Source: Galeruca laticollis (Eukaryota > Arthropoda > Insecta > Coleoptera > Chrysomelidae). From it: a stretch of DNA of 64,000 nt. The stretch is taken from positions 49,644,222 to 49,708,221 of the forward strand of contig OY998179.1 in the NCBI GenBank assembly GCA_963921935.1, in the 5' to 3' direction. Below the pieces are notes generated by a model, which saw only the letters and a program-made list of their open reading frames with translations, had not been told where the DNA came from and ran no database searches. Both the position numbers and the translations under genes were made by a program. Positions 32,433 to 44,166 of the stretch are shown here, piece by piece (positions within the stretch are counted from its first letter, which is position 1; every line of letters starts with the position of its first letter).

Positions 32433-34018
32433 AATATTATTATAGTTAATTCATTATAATCATTAATTTAAGAATAAAAACAAATACAAATATTGAATAG
32501 AATATAATTCAATAGATTTTCATAGATAAACAAATAATGACATATATACAAATGATATATGGTAAATAAAATAAACGATGAATCAATAAATAATAATTTG
32601 TTAAAGTTTATTATTAAATAATATAATGCAAAGAGTATAGACAAATAACATAAAAGAATTTATATTAATAAATAATATGAGTGTAACAGTGATAGACTGT
32701 CAATAACAATATTGGATGTTGTACCATTTAAATGTATCTATGTATAACCAACTTTAATTTATTTGTATGATAAAAAAAACTCATAGGAACTCTATAAATG
32801 AACTAATAATGTAATGATTGCAAAGGACAATATTTGATTGGTTATAAAATATGACAGAACAAATTGTGAATCAACAAGTAAACTTTGAAATAGTGACCTA
32901 AAGAAAAACAAAAGACTGTTTTTTTGAAAAAAGTGGAGAATCCAGGGGACGCTAAAAAGAATTGGGAAGCTGGTGTCATGAAGCGAGGAGTGTGTGTGAT
33001 AATGTTCCAGAAATTTCAAGAAATTCCCAGTTTAACACAATTAAAACTATAAAGTACTATAAAAAACAATCTTATTAATACTCACAGTTAATTATATCAA
33101 GTTTTTCGGCAAGAATCTTCGAAATTTCTCATCATTTTGGTTTTTGGAGCTTCAGAGGTCCAGAGACATTCATCCCAATTCAAGAACAACAGGTCAGTGT
33201 GTTTAAAATATTATTGGCCAATAATCAGAGTAAAAACTCAAAATACTCAAATAAGTACTTGATTTCATAAATTGATAAACATTTGCGAATATGATCGATC
33301 TGAAAAAGAAAGAGAACAGACTTTATATAGTTAATTAATTGCATACATCGTTAATATTAATAAAAAGGCCGAATTTAAATAAATTAAAATATGTACTTAC
33401 GCCATGTTGTAATCGCATAAATATGGTGCTTGAAATTTTATTAATGTAATAACTATGTCCATCTGTATATAATTCCTATATTTCTATCTATGTAGATAAC
33501 TATTTTCTTTCCACAGCAATTTATATCATATATAACTATGATTTCTGTATAAATTCTTTTATGTGTTTGAACCATTCACTTGTCTGCATCGTCAACAAAC
33601 TATGTTTGTATAATATGTATAGATGCTTCTTACGTGTAAGAATTGTACGTTTTATGCTAAAGCGCATGACTAGTTTTTTCACGCACGCGCACTGAAGAAA
33701 TTATCAAAATAAATAAGTAGGTATAATATATCCATAGGCGTCTCAAATTATTATTATGAAATAAAATTATTTCTTTAAAAAAAATTAAATCTATTTAAAA
33801 ATAAAGTGTTTTCTTTTTATTTAAACAAATACAACATTATAAAAAGCCAGGACTAAAAGAGAAAAAAGGGTTTCATGCTCCCGAATTAATAAATATATAA
33901 TAAATATAACAATTATATAAAAAAACAATAACTGAGCTAGCCAAACTAAACAAAATTTCTAAATATAATATAATAACCATCTACAAATAAAAATATAAGT
34001 AAGTATCAAAAATTATAG

Positions 34019-34022
<4 letters not shown>
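32433..34022. other. AT-rich non-coding stretch
   Basis: Very AT-rich sequence with no ORF carrying a recognisable motif, and no terminal repeats seen. Confidence 0.4.

Positions 34023-34071
<49 letters not shown>
34023..34071. repeat. (AT)n microsatellite
   Basis: AT run of about 49 bp at the left side of the next block. Confidence 0.95.
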
Positions 34072-34075
<4 letters not shown>

Positions 34076-36327
34076 CGTTGTTTTGTGCAAGATTTTTTTT
34101 TAATGATGTTGTTTTTGCCCTGCCAACTCAGACTGTAATACAGCTTTTCCGGCGGCTAGGATCGTGGGCAATAGAAGGCGCCAGATCCCAAAATTGGAAC
34201 CAAGAAAACTAGATAATCGAAATATACAGATATACATATATTAATAATTTAATTAACAATACGAGTCTATATAAAAAAATACAATTTTTCATAAATGACC
34301 GAATCTATATAAAAACTACTTTATCCTCAAACAAGATTAATTACTTATTAAAGATAATAAGGCGATACAAGCAAAACCTGATAGTAAAATAAACCTGACC
34401 CCAAAGTGATATTAACTGAAATACAATACTTATTTCCTGTAAGGAAGTGATCTAAGCAAAAAATGGACGGTACCCAACCAAGATTATTCCAAGTAAATAA
34501 TCAATAAAGCTGCTCTAAACCAATAACAATAATTATCACTAAGTAATGAGCCAATCACTTATTTGTGCAAATATTGAATAATATTAATTATTTAAGTATT
34601 AATGATTAAAACCAGAGAGGACTGATAAAAATCTTCAATTATACATTTAATGATCGTACGTTCATTAAAAGGTAGTTGAAGTGACAAGTGAAAGTTTTGA
34701 TTTACTTTTAAGTAACTAAGTTGGAGTATTTATAATTAATCAGAAATAATCAACAAATGAAATCAGACACAAGATGATCTGATTCTTAAGCGTATATCAC
34801 TATTTGGGTGAAGATAACTTTTATGGCTCGGTGAAACCTATTAAGTAAGTAACATTACTTAAGGTCAAGAATAATTGCATACTTAATGAAACTGAAATTA
34901 ATTTTGATGGTCTTACATCAGGTTATGCTCAATGATTTCAGTTAACGAATCAATTTTCATTTTATTCCAAAATAAAAAAATAAAACCGATAATTTCAACA
35001 AATCAAACGAAAAAATTTTCAAGTCAATGATACTTGGGTGTAATAAGTGGTATCTGAATGAAGAAAATTTTAAAATAAAAAATATTTCATTCTGGGAATA
35101 CGAATACTGATTTACCCCTACTCCAACAATTGGTACTTAGAATTTCAAACAAGAAATAAGTAGACAATCTTACCATATGATGCTGAAATTAAGGTAAAAG
35201 TATAGAATTAAATAAACAACTGTCCCCTATAAAAACAAGTGGTCATAATACTTAAAGTCTGAAGTGATCAGTACCTCGAATAAACAAATCAGCAAACAAG
35301 AAACCTCACTTAATTTCAGTATTTACAAATTTAAGCATCTACAAAATAATTTCTACTTATTAAGTCCTACCAAACAATTTGAGACTATTTTCCATAAAGG
35401 TAGTTACAAAGATTATACTATATTACAAAAACCGGCATTGCGCCGAAATTACTTAAAATTACTGGTTATAGTCAGATAAGACACTTTATACATCAAAATA
35501 TGAAAATATTATTTACATCTATGAAGATTCTAGAAGGATGGTTTGACAACAAAATTTATAATTAAGTTGATATTCCTATATAAAAGTTCACTGTGAAGTG
35601 TTAACTTTGAAAGACACTTAAAACCATTTACTAGCGTGAAAATAAAAAAATTGAATGGACTCTGCTAATGCTGATAAGGCATTTAATAAAAGATGAAGAG
35701 AATTACTTAACTTTGTATTACAGTACTCCTGGCAACAACAGCATTACATCATAGGATAATTAAATATCCCAAATCCCGGTAGATACGGCTCCAACGCTAA
35801 ATCCAAGTTGTACTGTAAGGTGGAAAATAGGACTTACTGGAACATCCAAACGATTCCCGATTCCGTAGAAGGATAGATTGACTTCCTTACCATATTAGTA
35901 TATTTACAATTTGTTTGGAAAATCAATATCTGCGGCTTAAGAGCTCGTAGCATTCCATTTTTTTAACCATAAAAGTAAGACTCAAAAGAAACTCACAAAA
36001 ACTCTGAGCCCAGAACCAAAAAACTTGTCTTCGACTTTCATGTGAATTCTATCCGGAGACCCGTTACTATATCAAGGTTATATTCACATTCACGGTCGAA
36101 AAGCAACTCCTTCGGCGAACACCAGTTATAACAATCCTAATCGAATTTATGTATATTGTAAATACGAGGGGCGGTAGACAACTATGTAAACCGAAATATC
36201 AAAAAATTTATAATTAAGTTTTATCTTGGAGTTGATTTGAGAATAAATTTACATCAGCTATATTAAACATATTAATATGAACTACCATTAATAACAAAAA
36301 AATGTAACAATCGTGAAAATGATTGTT

Positions 36328-36332
<5 letters not shown>
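34072..36332 (-). other. Possible second AT-tract-embedded LTR-like block
   Basis: Non-coding block lying between two (AT)n tracts, like 29658-30989. On the minus strand it starts TGTAACAATC, part of a 10-bp hairpin (TGTAACAATC / GATTGTTACA, 36304-36332). Near the other end it contains TCTGGCGCC (about 34167), matching the CTGGCGCC of the first block. No ORF of note. Resemblance is architectural, not sequence-wide. Confidence 0.3.

Positions 36333-36404
<72 letters not shown>
36331..36404. repeat. (AT)n microsatellite
   Basis: AT run of about 73 bp. Confidence 0.95.
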
Positions 36405-36408
<4 letters not shown>

Positions 36409-37062
36409 TTGTATAAAATTGTTATTAACATTTATTTTATTATTTATTGTATGTAGGGTTATAACTACCTGAAGCTTAGTGGAGGGACTCGTCTACGCCC
36501 TTTTATACATAATAATAAATTTTCTGGAAAATTGATGTCAGTGATATAATCCACAGTTTATTATATTATTGATAATTTGAAATTTCATTTTAAATAATAT
36601 TACATAACGGTTATTTTCGGAAATGAGATAATTTTAGAAGCCTTAACTTTTTTTAAATGACTAAATGTGGTACGCCTATGGTTCCGGCCAAAATGAGTGA
36701 TTTATTTCTCCACGCCTTTTAAAAACGGAGTATAGACCAAGATGTGACCTAAAGTCATGCCCTGCGATCTTTTATAGCCACTGCTAAACTGCATTTTGAA
36801 CGCCATCTATTCGCTTGGAAGGTTACTAACGACATCAAAATGTCAGGAGTAAAACAATAACAAATGGATCAGTATAGAGACTTTGACAGAGTTTTATTGT
36901 ATTTGTCATTTTTTAAAGTGAAATAATTTTTTAACTTGTAGATGACCTTACTGTAGCACAAAGAAAAGTCAAAAAGGCTTTAATTACAACAGACCTTTCG
37001 TCTAGTTCCGATATTTACAAAGGACGGGGATCAAGGATACGGAAAAAAATACAAGGTATATG

Positions 37063-38912
37063 GGGCGGATGTAATTTCGGCCGGAAAAAGGGCAGGTACT
37101 AAAAGCCGGTAGGTAAATTCGGCCGGAGGTTTTAAGTTGCTTCCTTATCTCATAGGTATTTTCGGCCGCAAATCAAATAAAATAACAGAATGTTTTATAT
37201 TAAAATATTTCTTTATTTCAATAAAATTATTACATCAACTTATTTCTATAACTTAGGTAAACTATAAATTTTTAAAAAACGTTTTGATGTGATACAGATT
37301 TAACGAAATTAATTCTAGAAATATTGTCAGATCGAAGCATATTTACCATGTTTTCGATAAATTTTAGTTTGTTTTTTACTTGTTTGTCTTTAATTTTTGC
37401 TGGAATATTTAAATTTTTTATTTTTAAATATGCATCGATCTGACAATCTTTTAATTTTTCTATAAAAATAAATATAGAAGGGTGACTTGAATAAAAACTA
37501 GAATTAAAGTGCGAATGGAATGATTCGCAGGCATTTGTGGTTCTTTTAATTGATGGGTTTTCATATGCCCATATATTTGGTGGAAAATGAGATTCTGGCG
37601 CTATGTAGTTTTCTAATAAATAGTCTGCGTATTTATCTATAAGTTTATGGTCCGGTTTGTATGACATGAGATCAAATATGAAACAATCTTCAACTTCAGA
37701 GGGGTCTAAATAAGTTAGCCCAAAAGTATGAGTAAGCCATTTGCTTTCCTCGCAGTTTTTATCTTTATACATTTGGGTTAACCCTAATGATTGTATTTTC
37801 CTATACCACGCCTGGTGCAAGTGGAATCTACAACCATTTAGTTTGGTTTTGGGAAAGACAACTTTTAATGCGTTATGAATTGCGATTTCAAAATCCACAA
37901 ATACCTCCTTCGGTTCAAAAACAATATTATAAAGTTCAAAATTTTTAGATTTTACCAACAGAAAAAGTCTCATATATGTGTCACTGGTCTTATTGGGCAA
38001 CAGACAATACAAAAGAGGAACATAATGCCCATTTTCCAGTCCATGGATGGTAAATAACTGATAAAAATATTTTGTACAATAAGAAAATGTGCCATCCATG
38101 TAAAAATCTTTCATTTTACATAAACTTATTATATTTGTATGGCAAGAAAAAACAATGATATTATCAGCTGTGCTGTTAATAAACAAAAAATTTTCACCTG
38201 TTGTAATTTTCGGTCCATAACTATCGAGTACAGAATGTACATCGTGAATATCCTTAGGCAGGGCTGGTAAGAGCTTACGGCGGCTGTTGTACAAATTTCT
38301 TCTTATTAGACTGACATCTATCGATGACAAATTCTCTGGCAAATGATTTGAAAGAACGCTTTTAATAATTTTCGAAGGTTTCTCCGATATGTCTTCCTCA
38401 GCTTTGCGCTTGCATGAAGTCGTCACTATTTTTCTCTCCAACGTAGTTTCATCGGACTCGTGGTTGTGGATTAATTCACTTCTAGTAACTGTGTATTCCG
38501 CGCCAACAGTATACAGTTTGGCTAAACATCTTAAATTTTTCTTTATACACCTCCAACGTACTTCACCACTTTTTAATACGTCCTGTTTACAAAACTGAAA
38601 CTTTTCTACAACTAGTAAGTCACAACCGCGTGGACTCTTAATTACTGAAACTGATGCCATCGTATACAAATAATATATTTTATGCTTTCTATCGACTAGT
38701 AGCTTAAAGATAAGTTATAATACTGACTAGCTATAATAATTTTATACCTGTTATTTGTGAATTTTATACATTTAAAGGAAACTATTAAGCGTAATTACCA
38801 ATATTTTAATCTCATCGTAAACATCAACCCCTCGGCCGAAATTACCCCTGTCATAAATGGTACCCTTTATGCAGGTAGGCCAAGGGATTACCGGCCGAAA
38901 TTACGCCCGCCG
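37063..38912 (-). mobile_element. Complete Mutator-like element (MULE)
   Basis: Inverted ends of 22 bp (left GGGCGGATGTAATTTCGGCC, right mate CGGCGGGCGTAATTTCGGCC) are flanked by GGTATATG (37055-37062, 38913-38920). Element B copy 1 has the empty site with a single GGTATATG (about 9997-10004). Subterminal copies of the core AATTTCGGCCG recur inside both ends. Total 1850 bp with one uninterrupted transposase. The 8-bp duplication is close to the 8-9 bp usual for MULEs. Confidence 0.9.
37272..38669 (-). CDS. MULE transposase with FLYWCH domain, intact
   Basis: 465 codons with no stop. Met at 38669 opens the frame, but MASVSVIKSPRG three codons later (38660) is an equally good start. Residues about 10-75 form a FLYWCH-like zinc domain (FQFCKQDVLKSGEVRWRC, later HNHES). 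The MULE catalytic domain has FYMDGTFSY (first Asp), EVFVDFEIAIHNAL (second Asp), CRFHLHQAWYR (the C-x2-H signature) and NACESFHSHFN (putative Glu). A short basic tail ends near 37300. The enzyme binds the element's ends and performs cut-and-paste transposition in the nucleus. It lies alone inside matching terminal repeats, so the element looks autonomous and recently mobile. Confidence 0.9.
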   Translation of the reverse strand: MYTMASVSVIKSPRGCDLLVVEKFQFCKQDVLKSGEVRWRCIKKNLRCLAKLYTVGAEYTVTRSELIHNHESDETTLERKIVTTSCKRKAEEDISEKPSKIIKSVLSNHLPENLSSIDVSLIRRNLYNSRRKLLPALPKDIHDVHSVLDSYGPKITTGENFLFINSTADNIIVFSCHTNIISLCKMKDFYMDGTFSYCTKYFYQLFTIHGLENGHYVPLLYCLLPNKTSDTYMRLFLLVKSKNFELYNIVFEPKEVFVDFEIAIHNALKVVFPKTKLNGCRFHLHQAWYRKIQSLGLTQMYKDKNCEESKWLTHTFGLTYLDPSEVEDCFIFDLMSYKPDHKLIDKYADYLLENYIAPESHFPPNIWAYENPSIKRTTNACESFHSHFNSSFYSSHPSIFIFIEKLKDCQIDAYLKIKNLNIPAKIKDKQVKNKLKFIENMVNMLRSDNISRINFVKSVSHQNVF

Positions 38913-39481
38913 GGTATATGTCCCATCACTCTAGTTCTGATTCAGACGAGAGTCCCTCATTAAATCGTAACATGTATCCTGTTTTTAACCTACACCACAA
39001 ACAAATTGTAAGTATTTAAAGAAATTAATTAGAATGTTTTGTGCAAATAATATATTTTTCAGTATTGTATAAAAAGTCGGGGAATTTTAAATCGGGCAGT
39101 ACTCCTCCAGAGATTCAAGTGGAATCTATTGCCGAAAATTATAAGGTCTGAAGCTGAAGGAATTTCCCTTGAGAATAAAGAATCAAATGATATGGCGAGA
39201 TTTGCTGTTCCTAGGGGTAATTTGTTTCTTAAGTTAAATCATAATTTATAATAACCTAAAGTTTGCATATTAAATTTGACTTTTAGTATAAAAATACTTA
39301 ATTTTATAATGTACCTTTTTTTAATTTTTTTTAGAGTCAAAACCTTGTGGCAGTGGAATCAGATGAACACTTCACAAAAGAGATAAATCATCACCACAAA
39401 TAGATACACTTGATGATCAAGGTGACTAAACTAAATAATTTTAACTAATTTTTATATTTAATCATATTTTAAATTTATTTT

Positions 39482-39698
39482 AGAATTTAAAAGGTTGATG
39501 ATAGATGAAATATCTCAATTAAATTTAAAAATCAATACTTTAATTGAAAGTGTTGGCACTCTCTTGAAAACACAAAGAATTCTGAGTAACCTGCAAGTAA
39601 CATTGCTTGAAAATAATGTGAAAACGTTATATGAAAAAATTCCAGTAATTCGTCATTCGACGCATATTTTTAAAATCCAAATTCAACGTACTCGATAA
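39482..39698 (+). pseudogene. Last exon of the element-B gene, copy 2
   Basis: Counterpart of 9098-9441. It follows a TTTTAG acceptor and reads MMIDEISQLNLKINTLIESV; a TAA at 39696-39698 cuts it to about 72 codons where copy 1 continues. Upstream conserved segments are at about 36940-37055 (before the MULE), 38921-39000, 39065-39220 and 39335-39420. The exon with the THAP start in copy 1 is absent here. Function unknown. Confidence 0.4.
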
Positions 39699-41596
39699 AA
39701 TATTGTCCCTAGTATTGCAAACCGACATTACAGATCATTTCTCAACAATACTACAGATAGTACTGGAAAATACCAAATGCCCCAAGGAACGAGGAATAGT
39801 GGAATACATAGATGAAACATACAATCAGACAAAAATTTTGAGATTTCTTATAATTGAGTACAGATCCTAACTATGCAACAAATACTTTCATTGAAAAATT
39901 TCAAAAATATATAGACGACTGTACATATACAAAGAAAATGTAAAAGGAAAAACACGAAGATCGCCCATTGGATGACAAATACACTACAAAATAAACAATG
40001 TATATCGGAAAAAAATTAGTGTTTGAAAAACATTGGAATCCATTATATTGTATCATATGTGTAATATTTGTTAGCACATGCTATTATCAATAAATCATTC
40101 TTATCTTAAGTTTGAGAAGAAAATAAAGAAAATCACGTGTACTATTCTATAAACTTAATTTTATATTAAATATTTGAAACTATTTGTCGACATTCGTCTT
40201 TTAGTAAACTATCCTGGTTAATAAAAACGGATAAAAGCTTTAAACAACTTTTTGAAACAATATATCCTACTTTTAAGCCAAAATAAAATAACAGGTTGTT
40301 TCAAAAGTGTTTAAACTTTGTGTCACTGTTTTTATTTGATTATTTCAGAAAAAACAATATAAGCATAATTTAAAAAATCTTCAGTATTGGCTTGGCTTGC
40401 CATCTAGTAGTAGCTAGTAAACTGTGACTAATCATGCAGATCTCTTCCTTTATTTTTTCCCTGTTGGTGAATAGTAACCTTCCACCACAATAGATGGCGC
40501 AACACTCAACAAAACTTTGTGACTTCGGACTTAGTACAGGAGACTCCATTCTTCCCCATATTAAAAGTATTTATCTATGCCTAAAGTCGAACCATAAAGT
40601 TGGAAAAGTGCAATGACCTCCGCCTGTACCGATATAGGTCTTTCACAGTGACGTTGATGTTTTTTTTTCGGAATCAATAATAGCATTGTTACATGTTTCC
40701 GAACTATTTTTTGGGCATGAGAAACATTTATAAAATAAAGAAACTTCCTTGTTGAACACAAAAGGATTTTTTTTCCATAAAGGAAATCATAGGTACAAAA
40801 ATAAGAATTACAAAAATAAAACTCGTATCACTGAAAAACAATGTTAGTACTTATCACTAGTACCTACATTGATAATAATATCATCGATAACTTTATCAGC
40901 CAAATTATCTACATCCCCATTTTCTTTCATTTCGATTTCATTGAACATGAGCAATACACTGGCTTCAGTTTCTGGTGTCACTCGTTCCAATGATTTCTTA
41001 AGAAGGCGTTCCACATCGGCTAACTTAAATGTTCGATTTTTCCGTTCTACATCCCCTTTAACTTTCCAAATTAATTCAGTTGGATTAAACTCACAATGAT
41101 ACGGGGGTAACCTTAATATAGTAATCCCATGGCTCAATGCTAATTCATCTACAGCAAGTTTCTTATATTTATAGGCATGTATCTTCATAATTTGAAGAAA
41201 TTCTCTTTTTACACTGCTTTCATAGTAAGAGATGCTTTCATCCCGTAACCATTATTGAATATGAGCTTTTCTCCATGCCTGTTGAGGCGTTTTTTCGCAG
41301 TGTCGGCTGTGATAAGGAGCATTATCCATAACGACGACAGATCCTGTTTCCAAATTTTCAGTAATGCGTCCAAACCACCTCTTGTACACCTAGGCGTTAA
41401 TCTCTTCATTGTAATCTCCCGTTGTCTTGGACTTAAATATTAATTCCCCATTTAACACAAATCCGCTATCACTTCCTATATGTGTAATTATCAAACGACG
41501 GCTTTCTCCAGATGGTATTTTTAAGCCGGTTGACCAGCATTCAATTGCTGCTTGTCGTGCATTTTTCACATATAATTGCACAAATGGTTTATATTT

Positions 41597-41757
41597 TATC
41601 GGGTAAATTTGGGTTATTCAATGAGAAACTGTTTCCTAGCAATTTGACGAGAATAACTGTCAACTATTAAAAACACGACACCGAAGGTTGACAGTTATTC
41701 GAGTCAAATTGCTAAAGGAAACCGTTTAGAATTTGAACAACACAAATTTACCCAATA
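41597..41757. repeat. Palindromic MITE or foldback
   Basis: GGGTAAATTTG at both ends, inverted. The arms AGCAATTTGACGAGAATAAC / GTTATTCGAGTCAAATTGCT pair around a loop of about 30 bp near 41680. No coding capacity. Confidence 0.75.
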
Positions 41758-42002
41758 TCAATACAAACCTCGAGTGTAATTCGGCAGGACAATTTAATGA
41801 ATGAGAAATTTGGAAACATATCTTGCAATATTACATTCAATTTCTCGATGGAAGTATCTGGCTCAAATGCGTATCTTTTTACATCGCAAAACGTAGAAAA
41901 TTGTCGCCAGATTGATGATTGCGTCGCAACTGTATTAGTAGGCACACAGGTATTAACAATTTGACTAATTTCGGCGTTCGTAGACACACCGAATCGACTC
42001 AT
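41758..42002 (-). pseudogene. Crypton/tyrosine-recombinase-like N-terminal fragment
   Basis: A frame starting MSRFGVSTNAEISQIV at 42002 and reading through VPTNTVATQSSIWRQF. Its helical pattern (S/T-x-S-x-W, then DTSIEKLNVILQDMF) resembles the N-terminal core-binding domain of Crypton-type tyrosine recombinases and the related domestic ZMYM/KCTD1-type proteins. It is cut off on its 3' side by the palindromic MITE at about 41757, so no catalytic R..H..Y is present. The identification is by general pattern only. Confidence 0.45.
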
Positions 42003-42629
42003 TGTTAGTTCTTGAAAATTCAATAAGTTGTTGACATATATAATCTGTGTTGTTGACAAACATGCCAAACTATTTATTCTGGTAACCAACACCGCGATAA
42101 TTTATGAACAAATGAATAAGTGAAAAAACCACTAGTGTATTTGTCGCTGTAAAAGTTGAAGCTAACTTTTGCCGCTGTCAAAGTGACAATTGCACTGTGG
42201 CATATGCGATTTTTTATACATGAGTTAAATTGTCACATTTCTATATTGCCATACTTTTGTCACCGTGTGCCTCTCGCTCCATCCGTATAATAAATATTTC
42301 TTCCTTGCTTCCGAAACTCGTTAATTTTCCTTAGATAGTCTTTTCTCCACAATACTATTTCAGATCTTTCAATATAAGAACACACTTTCTATTTATTTTC
42401 TCATAACTAAAATTCAAACAATGTAAGATTTTCCTCAACGTCTCCTTACCCATTTTAGGGATGAACTCGTTTTCACTAACAGCTTCCAGCACTTTCTTTA
42501 ATGTTCGTACTTCATTTTTCATAAAAAAATTATTGGCAGTTCTTCGTATAGCATATTTCGCATCTTCGTCGACTTCTATTTTTGTCCGACCGCTCTTTCT
42601 ATCGGGTGCCTGTACTTTCTATCAGATCC

Positions 42630-43011
42630 AAAGGTGGATGGAATAACAATCCAACAGCTTGTTAGTTTAGGTTGCTAATTAATTAAATTGAACTTATAGT
42701 TAATCTCAAAAATTGGTACTCGAGTAATTATTGTAGAAAAATTAATAAATATCGACAAAGACAGGTATGTAATACAAAACCTTAGTTACGGTAAAATTGG
42801 ATTACTTTTTTAGGATAATTTGTCAATATTATTATTAATGATTTTAGGGAGACAAAGTGACATGTTCAGTATGTCAGGTAATAGTTATTTGTGTACTTAG
42901 ACGTGAAAGTGCTGATTTTCCGGGCCGACAGAAGAAATGGTCAGGCTCGGCTACGTCTCGCCTGGCTACTTCTGGAAAACCACTTTCGCGGTGTGGAGCA
43001 CACAATAGTTT
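42630..43011. other. Non-coding spacer
   Basis: AT-rich, with a more GC-rich hairpin at about 42903-42990 (GAAAGTG.TGATTTTCC / GGAAAACCACTTTC). No gene recognised. Confidence 0.4.
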
Positions 43012-43266
43012 TTATCCTACACATAAATGATTAGATTCTAAAATGATAAAAAGAGAGGTGGGAAATATTTTGACTATACCGCTTAGAGATGAGATGAACG
43101 ACTCGTAGAAAAGTGTAGATGAGTGTAGATATAAAATGTTTATATATTTGGTTATATTTTCCCTTTGACTTTTCAGGTGGTGTAGTCTTGCTTTTTGCGT
43201 AATCTCTTCCGGTGTAGAATAACCGCCGTAGGATTCATCCATATTATGTAACACACTGTTTTCCAT
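43012..43266 (-). CDS. Unrecognised ORF, possible exon
   Basis: An 84-codon frame starting MENSVLHNMDESYGGYSTPE and continuing EEITQKARLHHLKSQREN before drifting into hydrophobic, non-protein-like sequence after about residue 40. The first 37 residues have a balanced composition, unlike the surrounding AT-rich chance ORFs, so this could be a first exon whose donor I cannot place. No family recognised. It lies outside any element I could bound. Confidence 0.25.
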   Translation of the reverse strand: MENSVLHNMDESYGGYSTPEEITQKARLHHLKSQRENITKYINILYLHSSTLFYESFISSLSGIVKIFPTSLFIILESNHLCVG

Positions 43267-43457
43267 CTTAGTTTTAATGGCAACAAAACCCTAAAGCATT
43301 AATTTGAAATTTAAAAGTGACAGCCGCGTCGTCATTTATAATAGGGTGCTGTTTGGTGACAATAAAACGCTCAGTTTATAACACCAACAGAACGCTCCTT
43401 TGCAGCTATGCAAAAGAAGAAGTGCATGAACATATGACACTTGAGCTTGTTGTGTAA

Positions 43458-44087
43458 GGCTGAATCCACATGCATCCGTGATACGTATCCGTTGTGTACC
43501 ACGTGATCAATATCAACTAATGAAATTTTAGGGATCAAAATCACGCACGTTTCAAGGTCACAACGGATTGAAGTTGGTTAATTTTAACTTTTCATACGTG
43601 ATTGAGGTTAGGTTATTATATTGTTTATTTTTTCTGGTGATTCGCCCACTACTTTTGAAAAGAATTTTTTACCTAGGTTAAAAAAATGTCGAGTCTAGAA
43701 AAGATTCCTCCATAAAAATTTGTTTGTCCACATTGCTCTTTTTTGTGGGGTTTGTGTGATAAGCCTATTGTTTTGCAGATACATATGGTATGCTACTTTT
43801 ATTGTTTTCTCTAAATTGCTTTGTGCCCAGGGAGGAGCATTCACTAATTGTCTGCTTAAACAGGAAATCATTAAAGTCCTATTATTTACACTAACACGAC
43901 AAACACACATAATTTAAGATGATCGGTGTATCAGTCATACGGTAATGACAAAAATATTAGAATATTATAAGGTTGTTTTGACGTTTGGTACCATAAACGA
44001 ATGCGTGAACGGATTGACACATGTGGATGATCATCCGTGAAACGCACACGTACGTCCGTGATCACGGATGCATGTGTGGATCCAGCC
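43458..44087. mobile_element. PIF/Harbinger-type MITE, copy 2
   Basis: Flanked by TAA (43455-43457, 44088-44090). Ends GGCTGAATCCACATGCATCC / GGCTGGATCCACACATGCAT. The interior is collinear with 21657-22304 in reverse orientation (e.g. GACTTTAATGATTTCCT, TCTGCAAAACAA). Confidence 0.9.
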
Positions 44088-44166
44088 TAACAGTTAAAGT
44101 TACGTATTGTAGTGAATACAATGGATTACCCATAGACAAATAATAATACATGGGATTACCTTTTAG

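Larger units (their letters stand above)
36756..40579 (+). mobile_element. P-like element B, copy 2, with a MULE inserted
   Basis: Starts CATGCCCTGCGATC and ends with the reverse complement of CATAGATAAATAC. An exact 8-bp duplication CCTAAAGT flanks it (36748-36755, 40580-40587). Collinear with copy 1 (opposite orientation) apart from the MULE here and element C there, giving a basic length of about 1.95 kb. Termini and duplication fit the P superfamily. Confidence 0.8.
40844..42620 (-). pseudogene. Tc1/mariner/IS630-type transposase G2, interrupted
   Basis: A relative of G1. The N-terminal HTH half is at about 42270-42620, where a DDLENGIRR-like segment appears as DEDAKYAIRRTANNFF and ends with a block like IVLWRKDYLRKI. 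The catalytic half is at 40844-41581 (ARQAAIECWSTGLKIPSGES, a damaged second-Asp block near 41320, and FNPTELIWKVKGDVERKN). An insertion of about 670 bp (41597-42270) lies just after the first catalytic motif. Several frameshifts and stops. Element B copy 2 may sit near its 3' side. Confidence 0.75.

Noticed and set aside
36304..36332. Hairpin as a Helitron 3' end
   Set aside because: No CTRR follows the hairpin and no TC start or Rep/helicase coding was seen.
36690..36740. CCTTTTAAAAACGGA string as the terminal repeat of G1/G2
   Set aside because: In the two places (27339, 36711) it has opposite orientation relative to the transposases, so it is not shown to be their end.
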